Counted from the first letter of the stretch, positions 8,412 through 17,679 are shown. The stretch is 64,000 nt of DNA from Variovorax ginsengisoli (GCF_030486595.1 NZ_JAUJZH010000033.1:17739-81738); one strand, 5' to 3'. Numbers and translations: made by a program. Notes: generated by a model not told the origin, from the sequence alone.

Positions 8412-9173
8412 TCAGATGTTGGTCAGCGTGATGCCGCCATCCACCACCAGCGCCTGGGCCGTGATGAAGGCCGCATCGTCGCTGGCCAGGAAGCAGATGC
8501 TGCGGGCGATGTCCTCCACCGTGCCCAGGCGGCCCATCGGCGTGCGGGCGATGCGGTTGGCGTCGCGCTCGGCATTGCGGTTGCGCTGCGTGCCTTCGGT
8601 CGGAACGGCCGACGGGCAGACGGCGTTGACGCGGATGTTGCGCGCGCCCAGCTCGGCGGCCGCGGCGCGGGTGATGCCCAGGATGCCCGCCTTGATGCCG
8701 GAATAGACCACCGAGTTGGCGGCCGAGCGCAGGGCCGCGACCGACGCCACGTTCACGATCGCGCCGCCGCGTTCGGGGTCCATCAGGGCCACCGCCTCCT
8801 GCAGGCTCCAGATGACGGACTTGAAGCCCACGTCCAGCATGCGCTCCACCGTCTCGGACATGATCTCGGGGATGGCCTGGTAGCGCACCCAGGCGGCGTT
8901 GTTGACCAGGATGTCGAAGCGTCCGCCGCCTTGCGCATGCGCGCGCTGGATGGCCTCGCGGATGCCTTCGCGGCTGGCGATGTTCTGCACCACGGCATGG
9001 GCCTGGCCGCCGCGCGAGCGGATCTCGTCCACCACCGGCATGACCAGTTCTTCCTTGAGGTCGTTGACGCAGACGATGGCGCCGCGGGCGGCCGTCTGCA
9101 GCGCGGTTTCGCGGCCGATGCCGGCGCCGGCGCCGGTGATGAGGGCCACGCGGCCGAGCAGATCCTGGTTCAT
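8412..9173 (-). CDS. SDR family oxidoreductase
   Basis: A 253-residue classical SDR with TGAGAGIG, LVNNAA, VASVAA, catalytic YSGIK and the tail LVVDGGITLTNI. Two in-frame ATGs lie six bases apart; the inner one (9173) has AAGG at a sensible distance. It sits 14 bp after the short acyl-CoA dehydrogenase gene in the same operon, so a role as a hydroxyacyl or cyclic alcohol dehydrogenase is plausible. Confidence 0.9.
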   Translation of the reverse strand: MNQDLLGRVALITGAGAGIGRETALQTAARGAIVCVNDLKEELVMPVVDEIRSRGGQAHAVVQNIASREGIREAIQRAHAQGGGRFDILVNNAAWVRYQAIPEIMSETVERMLDVGFKSVIWSLQEAVALMDPERGGAIVNVASVAALRSAANSVVYSGIKAGILGITRAAAAELGARNIRVNAVCPSAVPTEGTQRNRNAERDANRIARTPMGRLGTVEDIARSICFLASDDAAFITAQALVVDGGITLTNI

Positions 9174-9187
9174 TCGCATTCCTTGGT

Positions 9188-10150
9188 TCACACTGACTGG
9201 ATGAAGTCGCGGCCGACCTGGCTGGCCAGCGCGCCCGAGCCGAAGGCGGCATCGAACTTGCGCACTTCGCGCAGGGCGTAGTGCAGCGGCACCTCCCAGG
9301 TGAAGCCCATGCCGCCGTGCAGGTGGATGGATTTCTCCAGCACGAAGGCCGCACTCGCCAGGGCATTGGCCAGCACCGGCCGCGTCGCGCGCACGCGGCC
9401 GTATTCGTCGGTGTCGAGCACGCGCTGGATGCCGGCGCTGGAGGCCTCCTGCTGCAGCCGCATGCGCGCCAGCAGGTGGCGCACGGCCTGCTTCGCCGAC
9501 AGCGGGCGTCCGAACTGCACACGGGTCGACATGTAGCCGGCCGTGGTGGCGAGGGCCGACTCGGCCGCCCCGTTGACGAAGCCGGCGATCAGGATGTGGC
9601 TGTCGCGCTGCAGGGCGGCGAAGGCCGCGGCATCCAGCTGCGCCAGCACTTCGGCACCGTCCAGCGCCAGCCACGATTGGGGATGCTCCGGGTCCAGCGC
9701 CTCGTCCTCCTGGATCTCGATGCTTCGCAAGTCCAGCAGGGCGCCGCCGCCCCGGCCATCCGCGACCAGCACCCAGTCGCAGTCCCTGGCGCCACGCGCC
9801 TGGCCGGCCAGCCCGTCCTGCAGGCTGCCCTGCAGCGCCCAGGTGGCCACGCGTTCGCCGCTGGCCAGCTGGGCCGCCAGGGGCGAGTCGCCCAGCGCCT
9901 TGGCGACCAGGAGGTTTTCGAGCAGCGGCCAGTGCAGCCGCAGCTTGCCCGCCGCGGTCGCGATGGGCAGCGCGAACGCGATGCCCAGCGCCAGTCCGCC
10001 GGCGTCCTCCTGCGCGCAGATGCCGCACAGGCCCGCCGCGGCCAGCACCCGGGCGGCGTCACGGAAGCCGCGGGTCTGCGCATCCTTGATCGCCTCGGCC
10101 GCGGCCTGGGCGAAGTCTTCGGGCTTGAGATCGTTGTCCGACGTGGTCAT
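9188..10150 (-). CDS. acyl-CoA dehydrogenase family protein, short subunit
   Basis: A 320-residue relative of acyl-CoA dehydrogenases. The C-terminal half is clear (YMSTRVQFGRPLSAKQAVRHLLARM, and KSIHLHGGMGFTWEVPLHYALREV), while the N-terminal half is divergent. It lacks the IYxGTxExQ ending and the usual catalytic glutamate region found in the 400-residue partner next to it. Only one base separates it from that partner's stop (TGAGATG), so the two are translated together. This looks like the non-catalytic half of a heteromeric enzyme, as known for steroid side-chain dehydrogenases. Confidence 0.85.
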   Translation of the reverse strand: MTTSDNDLKPEDFAQAAAEAIKDAQTRGFRDAARVLAAAGLCGICAQEDAGGLALGIAFALPIATAAGKLRLHWPLLENLLVAKALGDSPLAAQLASGERVATWALQGSLQDGLAGQARGARDCDWVLVADGRGGGALLDLRSIEIQEDEALDPEHPQSWLALDGAEVLAQLDAAAFAALQRDSHILIAGFVNGAAESALATTAGYMSTRVQFGRPLSAKQAVRHLLARMRLQQEASSAGIQRVLDTDEYGRVRATRPVLANALASAAFVLEKSIHLHGGMGFTWEVPLHYALREVRKFDAAFGSGALASQVGRDFIQSV

Positions 10151-10151
10151 C

Positions 10152-11354
10152 TCAGAGGTCCTTCGGAAGATTCATGATGCGCTGGGCGATGATGTCCAGC
10201 TGCACTTCGGTGGTGCCGGCGTAGATGGTCTCGGCACGCGAATAGAAGTAGGCCGTGGTGAAGTGCTTGCGCGCGCGCTGCGCCAGCGCACTGGAGCGCG
10301 GGTTCACGTGCGACACGAGCGCGAGCGCCAGCCCTGCGAAGGCCTGGTGGCACTCGGACCAATACAGCTTGGTGAGCGAACCCCGGGCACCGATCTTGTC
10401 GCCGGCCATCATCCGGTTCACGGTCTGCTCGACCAGGCCCTTCAGCGCATCGATCTCGCCCACCACGTCGCCGATGCGGCGCTGGTAGCTGCCGTCGTCC
10501 AGCAGCCTCGACAACTGCGGATCGGACTTGCAGGCGGCGACCAGCTGGCGCAGCTCGCAGTCGAAGCGCCATGCACGGTACATGCGGTTGGTCGCGCGCT
10601 CGATGGACAGCACGCGGATGGCCGCGTTCCAGCCCTCGTCCGGTGCGCCCAGGCGCGCACTGTCCGGCACCACGACGTTGTCGAAGAAGACCTCGGCAAA
10701 GGACACCTTGCCATCGATCGACTTGATCGGCACCACCCGGATCCCGGGCGTGTCCATGGGCACGGCGAACATCAGCAGGCCGCGGTGCTTGTCGGCCACC
10801 GTGCCGGTGCGGGTCAGCAGCAGGCAGTAGCGCGCCTTGGCGGCGCCGCTGGTCCAGATCTTCTGGCCGTTGATGCGCCAACTGTCGCCCTCCTGCACGG
10901 CCTTGGTCCGCAGGCGGGCCAGGTCCGAGCCCGCGTCGGGCTCGGAGAAGCCCTGGCACCAGTAGTCGCGCATGGCGAGGATGCGCGGCAGGAACAGCTG
11001 CTTTTGTTCTTCGGTGCCGACGGTCTGGATGATCGGGCCCGCCAGCTCCTTGCCGATCGAGCTCACGCTCTCCGGCATGGCCAGCGCGCCGACCTCCTTG
11101 TTGACGACCAGGTGCTCCCGCAAGCTCAGGCCGAGGCCGCCATAGGCCTTGGGCCAGGTCATGCCCGCGAGGCCGGCGTCGTACATCGACGCCTCCCAGG
11201 CCCGGCACTCGTCCAGCGTGGGGGTGCGGTAGTCGACGCTGTCGGCGCGCATGTGCGCGGGCAGGTGGGCGCCCAGCCACTGGCGGGCGTACTGCCGGTA
11301 GACGGCCGGACCCGCTGCAGCGTCCGGGATGGCCGGGTTCTTTTCCATGTGCAT
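10152..11354 (-). CDS. acyl-CoA dehydrogenase
   Basis: A 400-residue acyl-CoA dehydrogenase with the expected order: N-terminal helical domain (WPKAYGGLGLSLREHLVVNKE), the FAD/substrate loop (WCQGFSEPDAGSDLARLRTKA), the strand domain (INGQKIWTSGA), and the C-terminal helices ending AETIYAGTTEVQLDIIAQRIMNL. An acidic residue in LSIERATNR is a candidate catalytic base. The ATG at 11354 has GAGG upstream; a second ATG six bases on is possible. It introduces a double bond into an acyl-CoA; with the short subunit it may form an alpha2-beta2 complex. Confidence 0.93.
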   Translation of the reverse strand: MHMEKNPAIPDAAAGPAVYRQYARQWLGAHLPAHMRADSVDYRTPTLDECRAWEASMYDAGLAGMTWPKAYGGLGLSLREHLVVNKEVGALAMPESVSSIGKELAGPIIQTVGTEEQKQLFLPRILAMRDYWCQGFSEPDAGSDLARLRTKAVQEGDSWRINGQKIWTSGAAKARYCLLLTRTGTVADKHRGLLMFAVPMDTPGIRVVPIKSIDGKVSFAEVFFDNVVVPDSARLGAPDEGWNAAIRVLSIERATNRMYRAWRFDCELRQLVAACKSDPQLSRLLDDGSYQRRIGDVVGEIDALKGLVEQTVNRMMAGDKIGARGSLTKLYWSECHQAFAGLALALVSHVNPRSSALAQRARKHFTTAYFYSRAETIYAGTTEVQLDIIAQRIMNLPKDL

Positions 11355-11362
11355 GAGAGGCC

Positions 11363-13504
11363 TCAGGGGGCAGGGCGGTTGCGGGAGGTGGGAACCATCA
11401 GGGCGTCCAGGACCAGGACGCCTTCGCCTTGCGCCTTGACCAGGATCGGGTTCATGTCGATCTCGGCCACGTCGGCGGCATGGCGGCAGGCGAACGCCGA
11501 CAGCCGGGCCACGGTGCGCGCGGCGGCGGCCACGTCGGCCTTGGGCTGGCCGCGGGCGCCGTCCAGCAGCGGGAACATCTTCAGGCTGCGGATCATCCGC
11601 AGGGCTTCTTCCTCGGAGACCGGCGCTACCTGCACCGCGACATCCTTCAGGATCTCGGCATAGATGCCGCCCAGCCCGACCATGACCACCGGGCCGAAGA
11701 CGGGGTCGCGCGAAACGCCGGCGATGAGCTCCACGCCGCCGCGGACCATCGGCGCCACCAGCACGCCGTCCAGCCGTGCCTCGGGCGCGTGCTGCCGGGC
11801 GTTGGCCAGGAGGCGGTCATAGGACTGGCGCACGGCGTCGTCGTCCTGCAGGCCCAGTGCCACGCCGCCGATCTCGGTCTTGTGGGCGATGTCTTCCGAT
11901 GCGATCTTGAGGACCACCGGGTAGCCGGTGGCACGGGCGCTGCGCACGGCCTCGTCGGCCGAGGCCACGATCTCCTCGCGCGGCACGCTGATGCCCGCCG
12001 CCGCCAGCGCCTTCTTGGCATGGAACTCGTTGCGGAACACGGCCGCATCCACGCTGTCGACCGGACCGTCGTAAGCGGCGGCCGCGGGCAGGGTGCCGAG
12101 CTGGCCGACCCGGACCAGGCCCGCCAGTCCGGCGGCGGCCGCCGGGATGCTCGGGAACACGGGGATGCCCAGCGCATTGATCTCGGCCACCGCATCGGGA
12201 GGGCCCTGGCTGATGATGACCAGCAGGCGCTCGGGATGGCTGGCCCGGACCTTGGACAGCGCCTCCAGGTACACGCCGCGCAGCCGCGGGTTGTACAGCG
12301 ACAGGGCCAGCAGCAGCACCAGCGTGCTGCCATTGGCGTCGTCCTGCAGCGCGCTCAGCATCTTCAGCAGGATGTCGGGCCGGGCCGACATCTGCGCCGA
12401 CGCGTCCACCGGGTTGTTGGTGCCGGCGGTGGGCACGGCCTCGCGGATCCGGGCCCGGGTGCTCTCGGCGAGCTGCGGCAAGGTCATGCCGGCCTGCACC
12501 ATCGCGTCGGCCATCATGATGCCGAAGCCGCCGGAGGCCGCCACCAGCGTCACGGCGTCGGTGGCGGGCAGGCGCTGCCGGCCCAGCAGGGCGGCGGCAT
12601 GGCCGACATCGAGCAGTTCCTCGAACGAGCGCACGCGCAGCACGCCGTGACGACGGAAGACGGCGTCGAACACGGCGTCGGAGCCCATCAGCGCGCCGGT
12701 GTGAGAGGCGGCGGCCGCCTGGCCCTGCTCGGTGGCGCCGATCTTGAGGACGATCACCGGCTTGTGCTGCCGGCGCGCCAAGTCGAGCGCCTCGAACAGC
12801 CGGCCGGCATCGCGGCAGGTTTCCATGGCGCACAGGATGATGCGGGTGTCGTCGTCCTGCGCCAGCGCCGCGATGCCGTCGGCCACGTCGACGTCGGCTT
12901 CGTTGCCGGTCGCGATGAAGCGGCTCACGCCCAGGCCGCGATCGGCCATGTTGCGCATGGTGAAGCTGCCGATGTTGCCCGACTGCGAGACGATGCCCAC
13001 TTGCCCGGCCGGCGGCAGGCTCTGCTCCAGCGCGATCGAGAACGAGCCCACCAGCCGGTCGACCACGTTGACGGTGCCCAGGCAGTTCGGGCCCAGGAGC
13101 CGCATGCCGTGGTTGCGCGCGACCCGCACCAGCTCGGCCTGCAGGGCCGCGCCTTCGGGGCCGGCTTCGGCGAAGCCCGCGGTGAGCACGATCACGCCGC
13201 GCACGCCGCGGCTGCCGCATTCGCGCACCGCCTGCAGCGTGGCTTCCACCGGCACCGCCAGGATCGCCAGTTCCGGCGCCGTGGGCGTGTCCAGAATCGA
13301 GGCGTAGGCCTGCAGGCCCTGGAGGGTGCCGCCCTTCGGGTTGATCGGATAGATCGGCCCGGCGTAGCCGTACTTGCGCAGCAGCTGCACCGGTCGGCCG
13401 CCGATCTTGGTGATGTCGTCGGAGGCGCCGATGACGGCGACGCCGTCGGCCTTGAAGAAGGCGTCGAGCCCGGTGCCCGGAGCGGCTTGAACCTGGGTCA
13501 GCAT
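11363..13504 (-). CDS. acyl-CoA synthetase, NDP-forming (acetate-CoA ligase family)
   Basis: A 713-residue fused NDP-forming acyl-CoA synthetase. Domains in order: CoA-binding Rossmann fold (residues about 10-130, VAVIGASDD...LLRKYGYAGPIYPINP), succinyl-CoA ligase-like domains (about 150-450) with the phospho-histidine motif SHTGALMG near residue 266, and an ATP-grasp domain (about 480-700, YPVVLKIASEDIAHKTEIGGV). It activates a carboxylic acid to its CoA thioester. The ATG at 13504, four bases after the hydratase stop, is the proper start. It sits before the two dehydrogenases, as expected for the entry step of CoA-dependent breakdown. Confidence 0.93.
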   Translation of the reverse strand: MLTQVQAAPGTGLDAFFKADGVAVIGASDDITKIGGRPVQLLRKYGYAGPIYPINPKGGTLQGLQAYASILDTPTAPELAILAVPVEATLQAVRECGSRGVRGVIVLTAGFAEAGPEGAALQAELVRVARNHGMRLLGPNCLGTVNVVDRLVGSFSIALEQSLPPAGQVGIVSQSGNIGSFTMRNMADRGLGVSRFIATGNEADVDVADGIAALAQDDDTRIILCAMETCRDAGRLFEALDLARRQHKPVIVLKIGATEQGQAAAASHTGALMGSDAVFDAVFRRHGVLRVRSFEELLDVGHAAALLGRQRLPATDAVTLVAASGGFGIMMADAMVQAGMTLPQLAESTRARIREAVPTAGTNNPVDASAQMSARPDILLKMLSALQDDANGSTLVLLLALSLYNPRLRGVYLEALSKVRASHPERLLVIISQGPPDAVAEINALGIPVFPSIPAAAAGLAGLVRVGQLGTLPAAAAYDGPVDSVDAAVFRNEFHAKKALAAAGISVPREEIVASADEAVRSARATGYPVVLKIASEDIAHKTEIGGVALGLQDDDAVRQSYDRLLANARQHAPEARLDGVLVAPMVRGGVELIAGVSRDPVFGPVVMVGLGGIYAEILKDVAVQVAPVSEEEALRMIRSLKMFPLLDGARGQPKADVAAAARTVARLSAFACRHAADVAEIDMNPILVKAQGEGVLVLDALMVPTSRNRPAP

Positions 13505-13508
13505 GGTG

Positions 13509-14279
13509 TCAGCGTCCCTTGAAAACGGGCGCGCGCTTCTCGAGGAAGGCCATGCGCGCTTCGCGGGCGTCCTCGGTCTTCGACAGGGCCATCGTGAACT
13601 CCTGCTCGAAGCGATAGGCGTCGCGCTGGGGCATGACATCCACCATGTTGGCCGCGCGCTTGGCGTAGGCGATGGCCAGCGGGGCCTTGGATGCGATCTC
13701 GCGTGCCAGTGCCATCGCGAAGGGCAGCAGGTCCTTCTCGGACAGCACGTCGTCGACCACGTTGCGCTTCAGCAGGTCGTGCGCGCTCAGGCGCTGGCCG
13801 GTGAAGAACATGCGGCGCAGAGTCGAGCGGCCGAACAGGGTCTTGAGCATGGAGGCGCCGCCGGCCAGGCCGACGTTGATCTCGGGCATGCCCACGGTCG
13901 CGTTCTCGGAGGCATACAGGATGTCGCAGGCGGCCGCCAGGCCGAAGCCGGCGCCCAGCGCCGCGCCATTGATGGCGGCGATCACGGGCTTGGCGCACTC
14001 GCGGATCGCGTTGCCGGTTTCGCGGGTGATGCGGTTGTGTGCGAGGAAGTCGCCGGCGACCTCGGCGTCGGGGCGGTCCTTCAGGTCGGCGCCGGCACAG
14101 AACACGCTGCCCGCGCCGGTCAGGACGGCGCAGCGGATGTCCGTGCGCTCGGAGATGGCGTCGAAGGTGGCCACCAGCGCGTGGCGCATCTCGCGGCTCA
14201 GCGCGTTGACCGGCTTGCGGTCCATGGTGACCAGTCCCACGCCGCCTTCGACTTCCAGACGAACCCATTCATCACTCAT
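13509..14279 (-). CDS. enoyl-CoA hydratase/isomerase family protein
   Basis: A 256-residue crotonase-fold protein: VGLVTMDRKPVNALSREM, the oxyanion-hole loop FCAGADLKD, and AINGAALGAGFGLAAACDI, then MPEINVGLAGGASML. One glutamate of the usual catalytic pair is present in MPEINVG. It is the first gene of the minus-strand operon; the start at 14279 has GAGGTGA upstream. It probably hydrates or isomerises the unsaturated acyl-CoA made by the dehydrogenases. Confidence 0.93.
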   Translation of the reverse strand: MSDEWVRLEVEGGVGLVTMDRKPVNALSREMRHALVATFDAISERTDIRCAVLTGAGSVFCAGADLKDRPDAEVAGDFLAHNRITRETGNAIRECAKPVIAAINGAALGAGFGLAAACDILYASENATVGMPEINVGLAGGASMLKTLFGRSTLRRMFFTGQRLSAHDLLKRNVVDDVLSEKDLLPFAMALAREIASKAPLAIAYAKRAANMVDVMPQRDAYRFEQEFTMALSKTEDAREARMAFLEKRAPVFKGR

Positions 14280-14534
14280 ACGTCACCTCTTCGATAAAAA
14301 GACGTTTGTCCCGGTTTTAATACGCTTGATCGATTATAGAAATTGCATTGAATTTGATTTCTCGTTTTTCCGGGAGAGTGTTCTGCAAAAAATGAAGGAT
14401 TCGCAGGTGGGTGGGACGGCAGAGGGTCGCTAACATGGCCTCCATCCAGCTGATGGACATGTATTCCCATGTGTTGAATTGATTTATCTGATCGATTCAA
14501 TTCAATCGAGAGAATTAAAGCGCGAGTGCAAAAA
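14280..14534. promoter_or_regulatory. divergent promoter region with dyad and shared motif
   Basis: This AT-rich gap separates the divergent operon starts at 14279 and 14535. It holds a 9-bp inverted repeat TTGAATTGA (14474-14482) / TCAATTCAA (14497-14505), and the motif TGATCGATT occurs on both sides (14328-14336 and 14489-14497). A common regulator for both directions is likely, perhaps the LysR protein at 15423. The identity of the regulator is inference. Confidence 0.55.
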
Positions 14535-15410
14535 ATGAATATTCAACGCCTCGGCGATTTGAAGACCGCATTGGGCGAATGCCCGGTGTGGCATGGGCAG
14601 CAGCTCTGGCTGCTCGATTGCCGCGCCGGCCTGGTGCTGGCGCTGGACCCCGACACCGGGGCGGTGACGGCGCGCCACCAGGCGCCCGCGCCCCTGGGCG
14701 CGTTCGCCTTCAACGGCCACGACCGTATCGTGCTGGCCCTGAAGGAGGAGATCGCAGCGCTGGACCTGCGCAGCGGGCAGTTGCGCCCGCTGGCGCGCAT
14801 CGAGCACAGCCACCCCCACCTGCGGCTGAACGACGGCATCGCGCTGGCCGACGGCAGCTTCGTGGTCGGCACCATGCATGTGTTCCGCGAGGCCGACGAG
14901 CCGCCGCTGGGCGGCCTGTACCGGCTCGATACCCGGCTGCAATTGCACAAGCTCGACGACGGCCTGGGCATCACCAACGGCCCCTGCGTGAACCCGGTCA
15001 ACGGCCGCCTGCACGTGGCCGACAGCGCCGCACGGGTGGTCTATTCGTATGCGATCGCAGCCGATGGCACCTTGGCCGACAAGCAGGTGTTCGTGCGCAC
15101 CGACGCCCAGGACTCCGGACCGGACGGCTGCTGCTTCGACAGCGAAGGGGGCCTGTGGACGGCGCTGGTGCGCGTGGGGGCGCTGGCTCGCTTCGATCTG
15201 CAGGGCCGGCTCACCCACCAGGTCGCGCTGCCGGTGGCCCACCCGAGCGCGCTGTGCTTCGGCGGGCCGGCGATGGACGATCTGTTCGTCACGACCATCA
15301 GCGACAGCGGCCGCCTGAGCGCCTCCGGGCCCCTGGACGGCGCGGTGCTCAAGCTGACCGGCCTGGGCTTCAGCGGCGCGGCCCGCCCCGAGTGCCGGAT
15401 GCTGCTGTAG
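14535..15410 (+). CDS. SMP-30/gluconolactonase/LRE family protein
   Basis: A 291-residue beta-propeller protein. Metal-ligand positions typical of SMP-30 lactonases are visible: GECPVW near the N-terminus, LNDG, GITNGPCVN and DSGPDGCCFD. The family opens sugar or other lactones using a divalent metal ion. An upstream GTG at 14526 is possible, but the ATG at 14535 fits the family start better. It is divergent from the beta-oxidation operon and convergent with the LysR gene (12 bp apart). Near luciferase-type monooxygenases, a role opening a Baeyer-Villiger lactone is attractive but unproven. Confidence 0.88.
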   Translation: MNIQRLGDLKTALGECPVWHGQQLWLLDCRAGLVLALDPDTGAVTARHQAPAPLGAFAFNGHDRIVLALKEEIAALDLRSGQLRPLARIEHSHPHLRLNDGIALADGSFVVGTMHVFREADEPPLGGLYRLDTRLQLHKLDDGLGITNGPCVNPVNGRLHVADSAARVVYSYAIAADGTLADKQVFVRTDAQDSGPDGCCFDSEGGLWTALVRVGALARFDLQGRLTHQVALPVAHPSALCFGGPAMDDLFVTTISDSGRLSASGPLDGAVLKLTGLGFSGAARPECRMLL

Positions 15411-15422
15411 GCCGTGCGGCGG

Positions 15423-16379
15423 TCAGGCCGCGGGCGGGGCGTCGAGCCCGGCGGGCTTGCTGTGGGCAGAAAAACGCAGCTCCGGCCCCGCCACGTGCTC
15501 GGCCACGAAATCCAGGAACAGGCGGATCTTGGCCGGGATGATGGGGGTGTCGAGGATGGTGGCGTACATGCCCTCGTCGAAGCCCTTGTTGCTGATGCGA
15601 TGGTCGCCCAGCACCCGGACAAGCCGGCCCTGGCGCAGGTCGTTGTGCACCGTGTAGTCGTCGAGCAGCGCCAGGCCTTCGCCCAGGCGCGCGAGTTCCA
15701 GCAGGGCGATGCCGTTGTTGCTGACATGCCGCGGCTTGAACGCGATGGCGCTGGTTTGCGCCGGCTGCTTGAACAGCCAGGTGTATTCGTCGCCGGGCAG
15801 CTGGTAGGCCAGGCACTCGTGCGCCAGGATGTCCTCGGGCGCCTGCAGGGCGGGCCTGCCGGCCAGGTAGGCGGGCGCGGCCACGAGGTAGCGATCGCTC
15901 TGGAACAGCATGCGGCGCTTGACGCCGGCCTCCACCGGCGGCGAGATCCGGAAGTCGATGTCGATCTGGCTGCGCCGCAGGTCGGCCGCGGTCTCGCCCA
16001 GCGTGAGCTCGATGTGGATCTCCGGGTAGAGCTTGCGGAACGATGCGATCAGGGGCGGCAGCACGCCCAGGCCGAACATCATGCGCGAATGCACGCGCAG
16101 CAGGCCCTGCGGCGCGCTGCTGATGGCGGTGATGTTGGCCTGCAGCTCGTTGATGCGCCACAGGATGCCCTCCAGCTGGCGCGCGTATTCCTGGCCCGAC
16201 TCGGTCAGCGCGACCTGGCGCGTGGAGCGCAGCAGGAGCTTGACCTTCAGCTCGTCCTCGATGTCGGTGATCATGCGCGACACGCCGGTGGCGGAGATCC
16301 CGAAGCGGCGCGCGGTCTCGGAAAAGTTACGGGTCTGGGAGATGGACAGGAACAGCTCCATGGCGCGCAATCTATCCAT
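15423..16379 (-). CDS. LysR-type transcriptional regulator
   Basis: A 318-residue LysR regulator: N-terminal helix-turn-helix (MELFLSISQTRNFSETARRFGISATGVSRMITDIEDELKVKLL), then the effector domain (LLRVHSRMMFGLGVLPPLIASF, ELTLGETAADLRRSQIDIDFRI). It is divergent from the first luciferase-like monooxygenase gene, with a 115-bp shared upstream region. It is the only regulator inside the 6.4-22 kb block and so the best candidate for controlling it. Confidence 0.93.
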   Translation of the reverse strand: MDRLRAMELFLSISQTRNFSETARRFGISATGVSRMITDIEDELKVKLLLRSTRQVALTESGQEYARQLEGILWRINELQANITAISSAPQGLLRVHSRMMFGLGVLPPLIASFRKLYPEIHIELTLGETAADLRRSQIDIDFRISPPVEAGVKRRMLFQSDRYLVAAPAYLAGRPALQAPEDILAHECLAYQLPGDEYTWLFKQPAQTSAIAFKPRHVSNNGIALLELARLGEGLALLDDYTVHNDLRQGRLVRVLGDHRISNKGFDEGMYATILDTPIIPAKIRLFLDFVAEHVAGPELRFSAHSKPAGLDAPPAA

Positions 16380-16395
16380 CAGTCCTCCAGTCTCC

Positions 16396-16410
16396 GCAGT
16401 TCAGATCTGC
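16396..16410. promoter_or_regulatory. candidate LysR binding site
   Basis: A short dyad GCAG-N7-CTGC (GCAGTTCAGATCTGC), containing an overlapping T-N11-A pattern, sits between the divergent LysR and monooxygenase genes. Such elements are typical of LysR sites, but the arms are only four bases, so this is weak. Confidence 0.3.
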
Positions 16411-16494
16411 AATTTCATCCATTATCAATTCAGCTGGCCTGCCCGAGAATTTGCTGACCCCTCGCGGGCCCGATTTTTCGCGGAGACAGCACAC

Positions 16495-17574
16495 ATGGAT
16501 TTCGGAATATTCATTCTCGCCCAGCAACGGGGCTATCACCAGACTTCGCAGCAGGTCATCAACAACTCCATCGAGCAGACTGTCGCTGCGGAGCAGGCCG
16601 GCTTTTGCAATGCCTGGTATGCGGAGCATCACTTCAATAATTATTCGCTCTCGCCGTCGCCGTTGATGATGGTCGCCCACATGGCCGCCAAGACGACGCG
16701 CATCCGCCTGGGTACGGCGGTCTGCATTCTTCCACTCTACCAGCCGGCCCGTTTCCTGGCGGAGGTCGGTTTCGTGGACACGGTGTCCAACGGCCGCCTG
16801 GACCTGGGCGTGGGCTCGGGCTACCAGGAGTTCGAGTTCGAGCGTTTCGGCGTCCGGATCGCCGACGCCAGCGCGATCTACAACGAGTTCCTGGACATCC
16901 TGCCGAAGGGCCTGACCCAGAAGATCTTCGAGTACGAAGGCCGCTTCCTGAAGGTGCCTCCCAGCTCGATCGCGGTGCGCTGCGTCCAGGACCCGATGCC
17001 GCCGGTTTGGATCACTTCGGGCAATCCGGTCGCGCTGGGCCGCGGCGTGCGCGAGAACCACAACCTGTTCGTGACTGCGCTGCTCAATGGCAACGAGGCC
17101 ATCCAGGGACTGCGCCAACGCCTCGACAAGGTGGCCGACGACAATGGCAAGGACCTGGACCGCGACGTCAAGTTCGGCTTCCTGCGCTGCGCTTATGCCT
17201 CCGACAACCAGGCCGAGATCGACGCCTACCTGGATTGCGCGCGCTTCCAGCGCCGCATTTCCGAGAGCCTGAAGTTCCGCCGCTCGCAGTCCGACGACGG
17301 CTACATGATCAAGGAAGTGCCGTCCGAGACCGACCCCACGATGGAGCAGCTGCGCAAGAACCTGCCGGTGGGCTCGGTCAACCAGGTCATCGACAAGATG
17401 CTGGAGGAGATCAGCATCCTGCGTCCCAAGCACATCGCACTGCAGACCCAGTTGGGCGATTTCGACCAGAAGACCATGCTCAGGCAGATCGACCTGTGGG
17501 GTGAAAAAATCATCCCCGCCATCCAGAAGGAGTTGGGACGCCAGCAGCCGGCGATCGACGCACTGGCTGCCTGA
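16495..17574 (+). CDS. LLM-class flavin-dependent monooxygenase (1)
   Basis: A 359-residue bacterial luciferase-like protein. It starts MDFGIFILAQQRGYHQ and has family features AAEQAGFCNAWYAEHHF, the strand RIRLGTAVCILPL and the GVGSGYQEFEFERFG loop. Such enzymes use reduced flavin supplied by a separate reductase to oxidise a substrate with O2; some are Baeyer-Villiger enzymes. The ATG at 16495, not the longer frame beginning upstream inside the regulator, is right. It is a clear paralogue of 18839-19906, with the Bug-type gene between them. Confidence 0.93.
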   Translation: MDFGIFILAQQRGYHQTSQQVINNSIEQTVAAEQAGFCNAWYAEHHFNNYSLSPSPLMMVAHMAAKTTRIRLGTAVCILPLYQPARFLAEVGFVDTVSNGRLDLGVGSGYQEFEFERFGVRIADASAIYNEFLDILPKGLTQKIFEYEGRFLKVPPSSIAVRCVQDPMPPVWITSGNPVALGRGVRENHNLFVTALLNGNEAIQGLRQRLDKVADDNGKDLDRDVKFGFLRCAYASDNQAEIDAYLDCARFQRRISESLKFRRSQSDDGYMIKEVPSETDPTMEQLRKNLPVGSVNQVIDKMLEEISILRPKHIALQTQLGDFDQKTMLRQIDLWGEKIIPAIQKELGRQQPAIDALAA

Positions 17575-17679
17575 CCCGAATTCAATCGGCAGGCCCCCTG
17601 GCCCAGCGGGCCTGCACCGGGTCCGGACGGGCGGACCCCCATCCCCCAACGCTTCGCGCAGTCGAATCAGGAGACAACC

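Noticed and set aside
9543..11663. Long plus-strand frame opposite both acyl-CoA dehydrogenase genes
   Set aside because: Low-complexity Ser/Ala/Arg composition, no family resemblance, and it spans several real genes.
11429..13522. Very long open frame on the plus strand opposite the acyl-CoA synthetase gene
   Set aside because: Composition rich in Arg, His, Gly and Gln with no recognisable domain. It mirrors codon bias of the real gene on the other strand; such antisense frames are common in GC-rich DNA.
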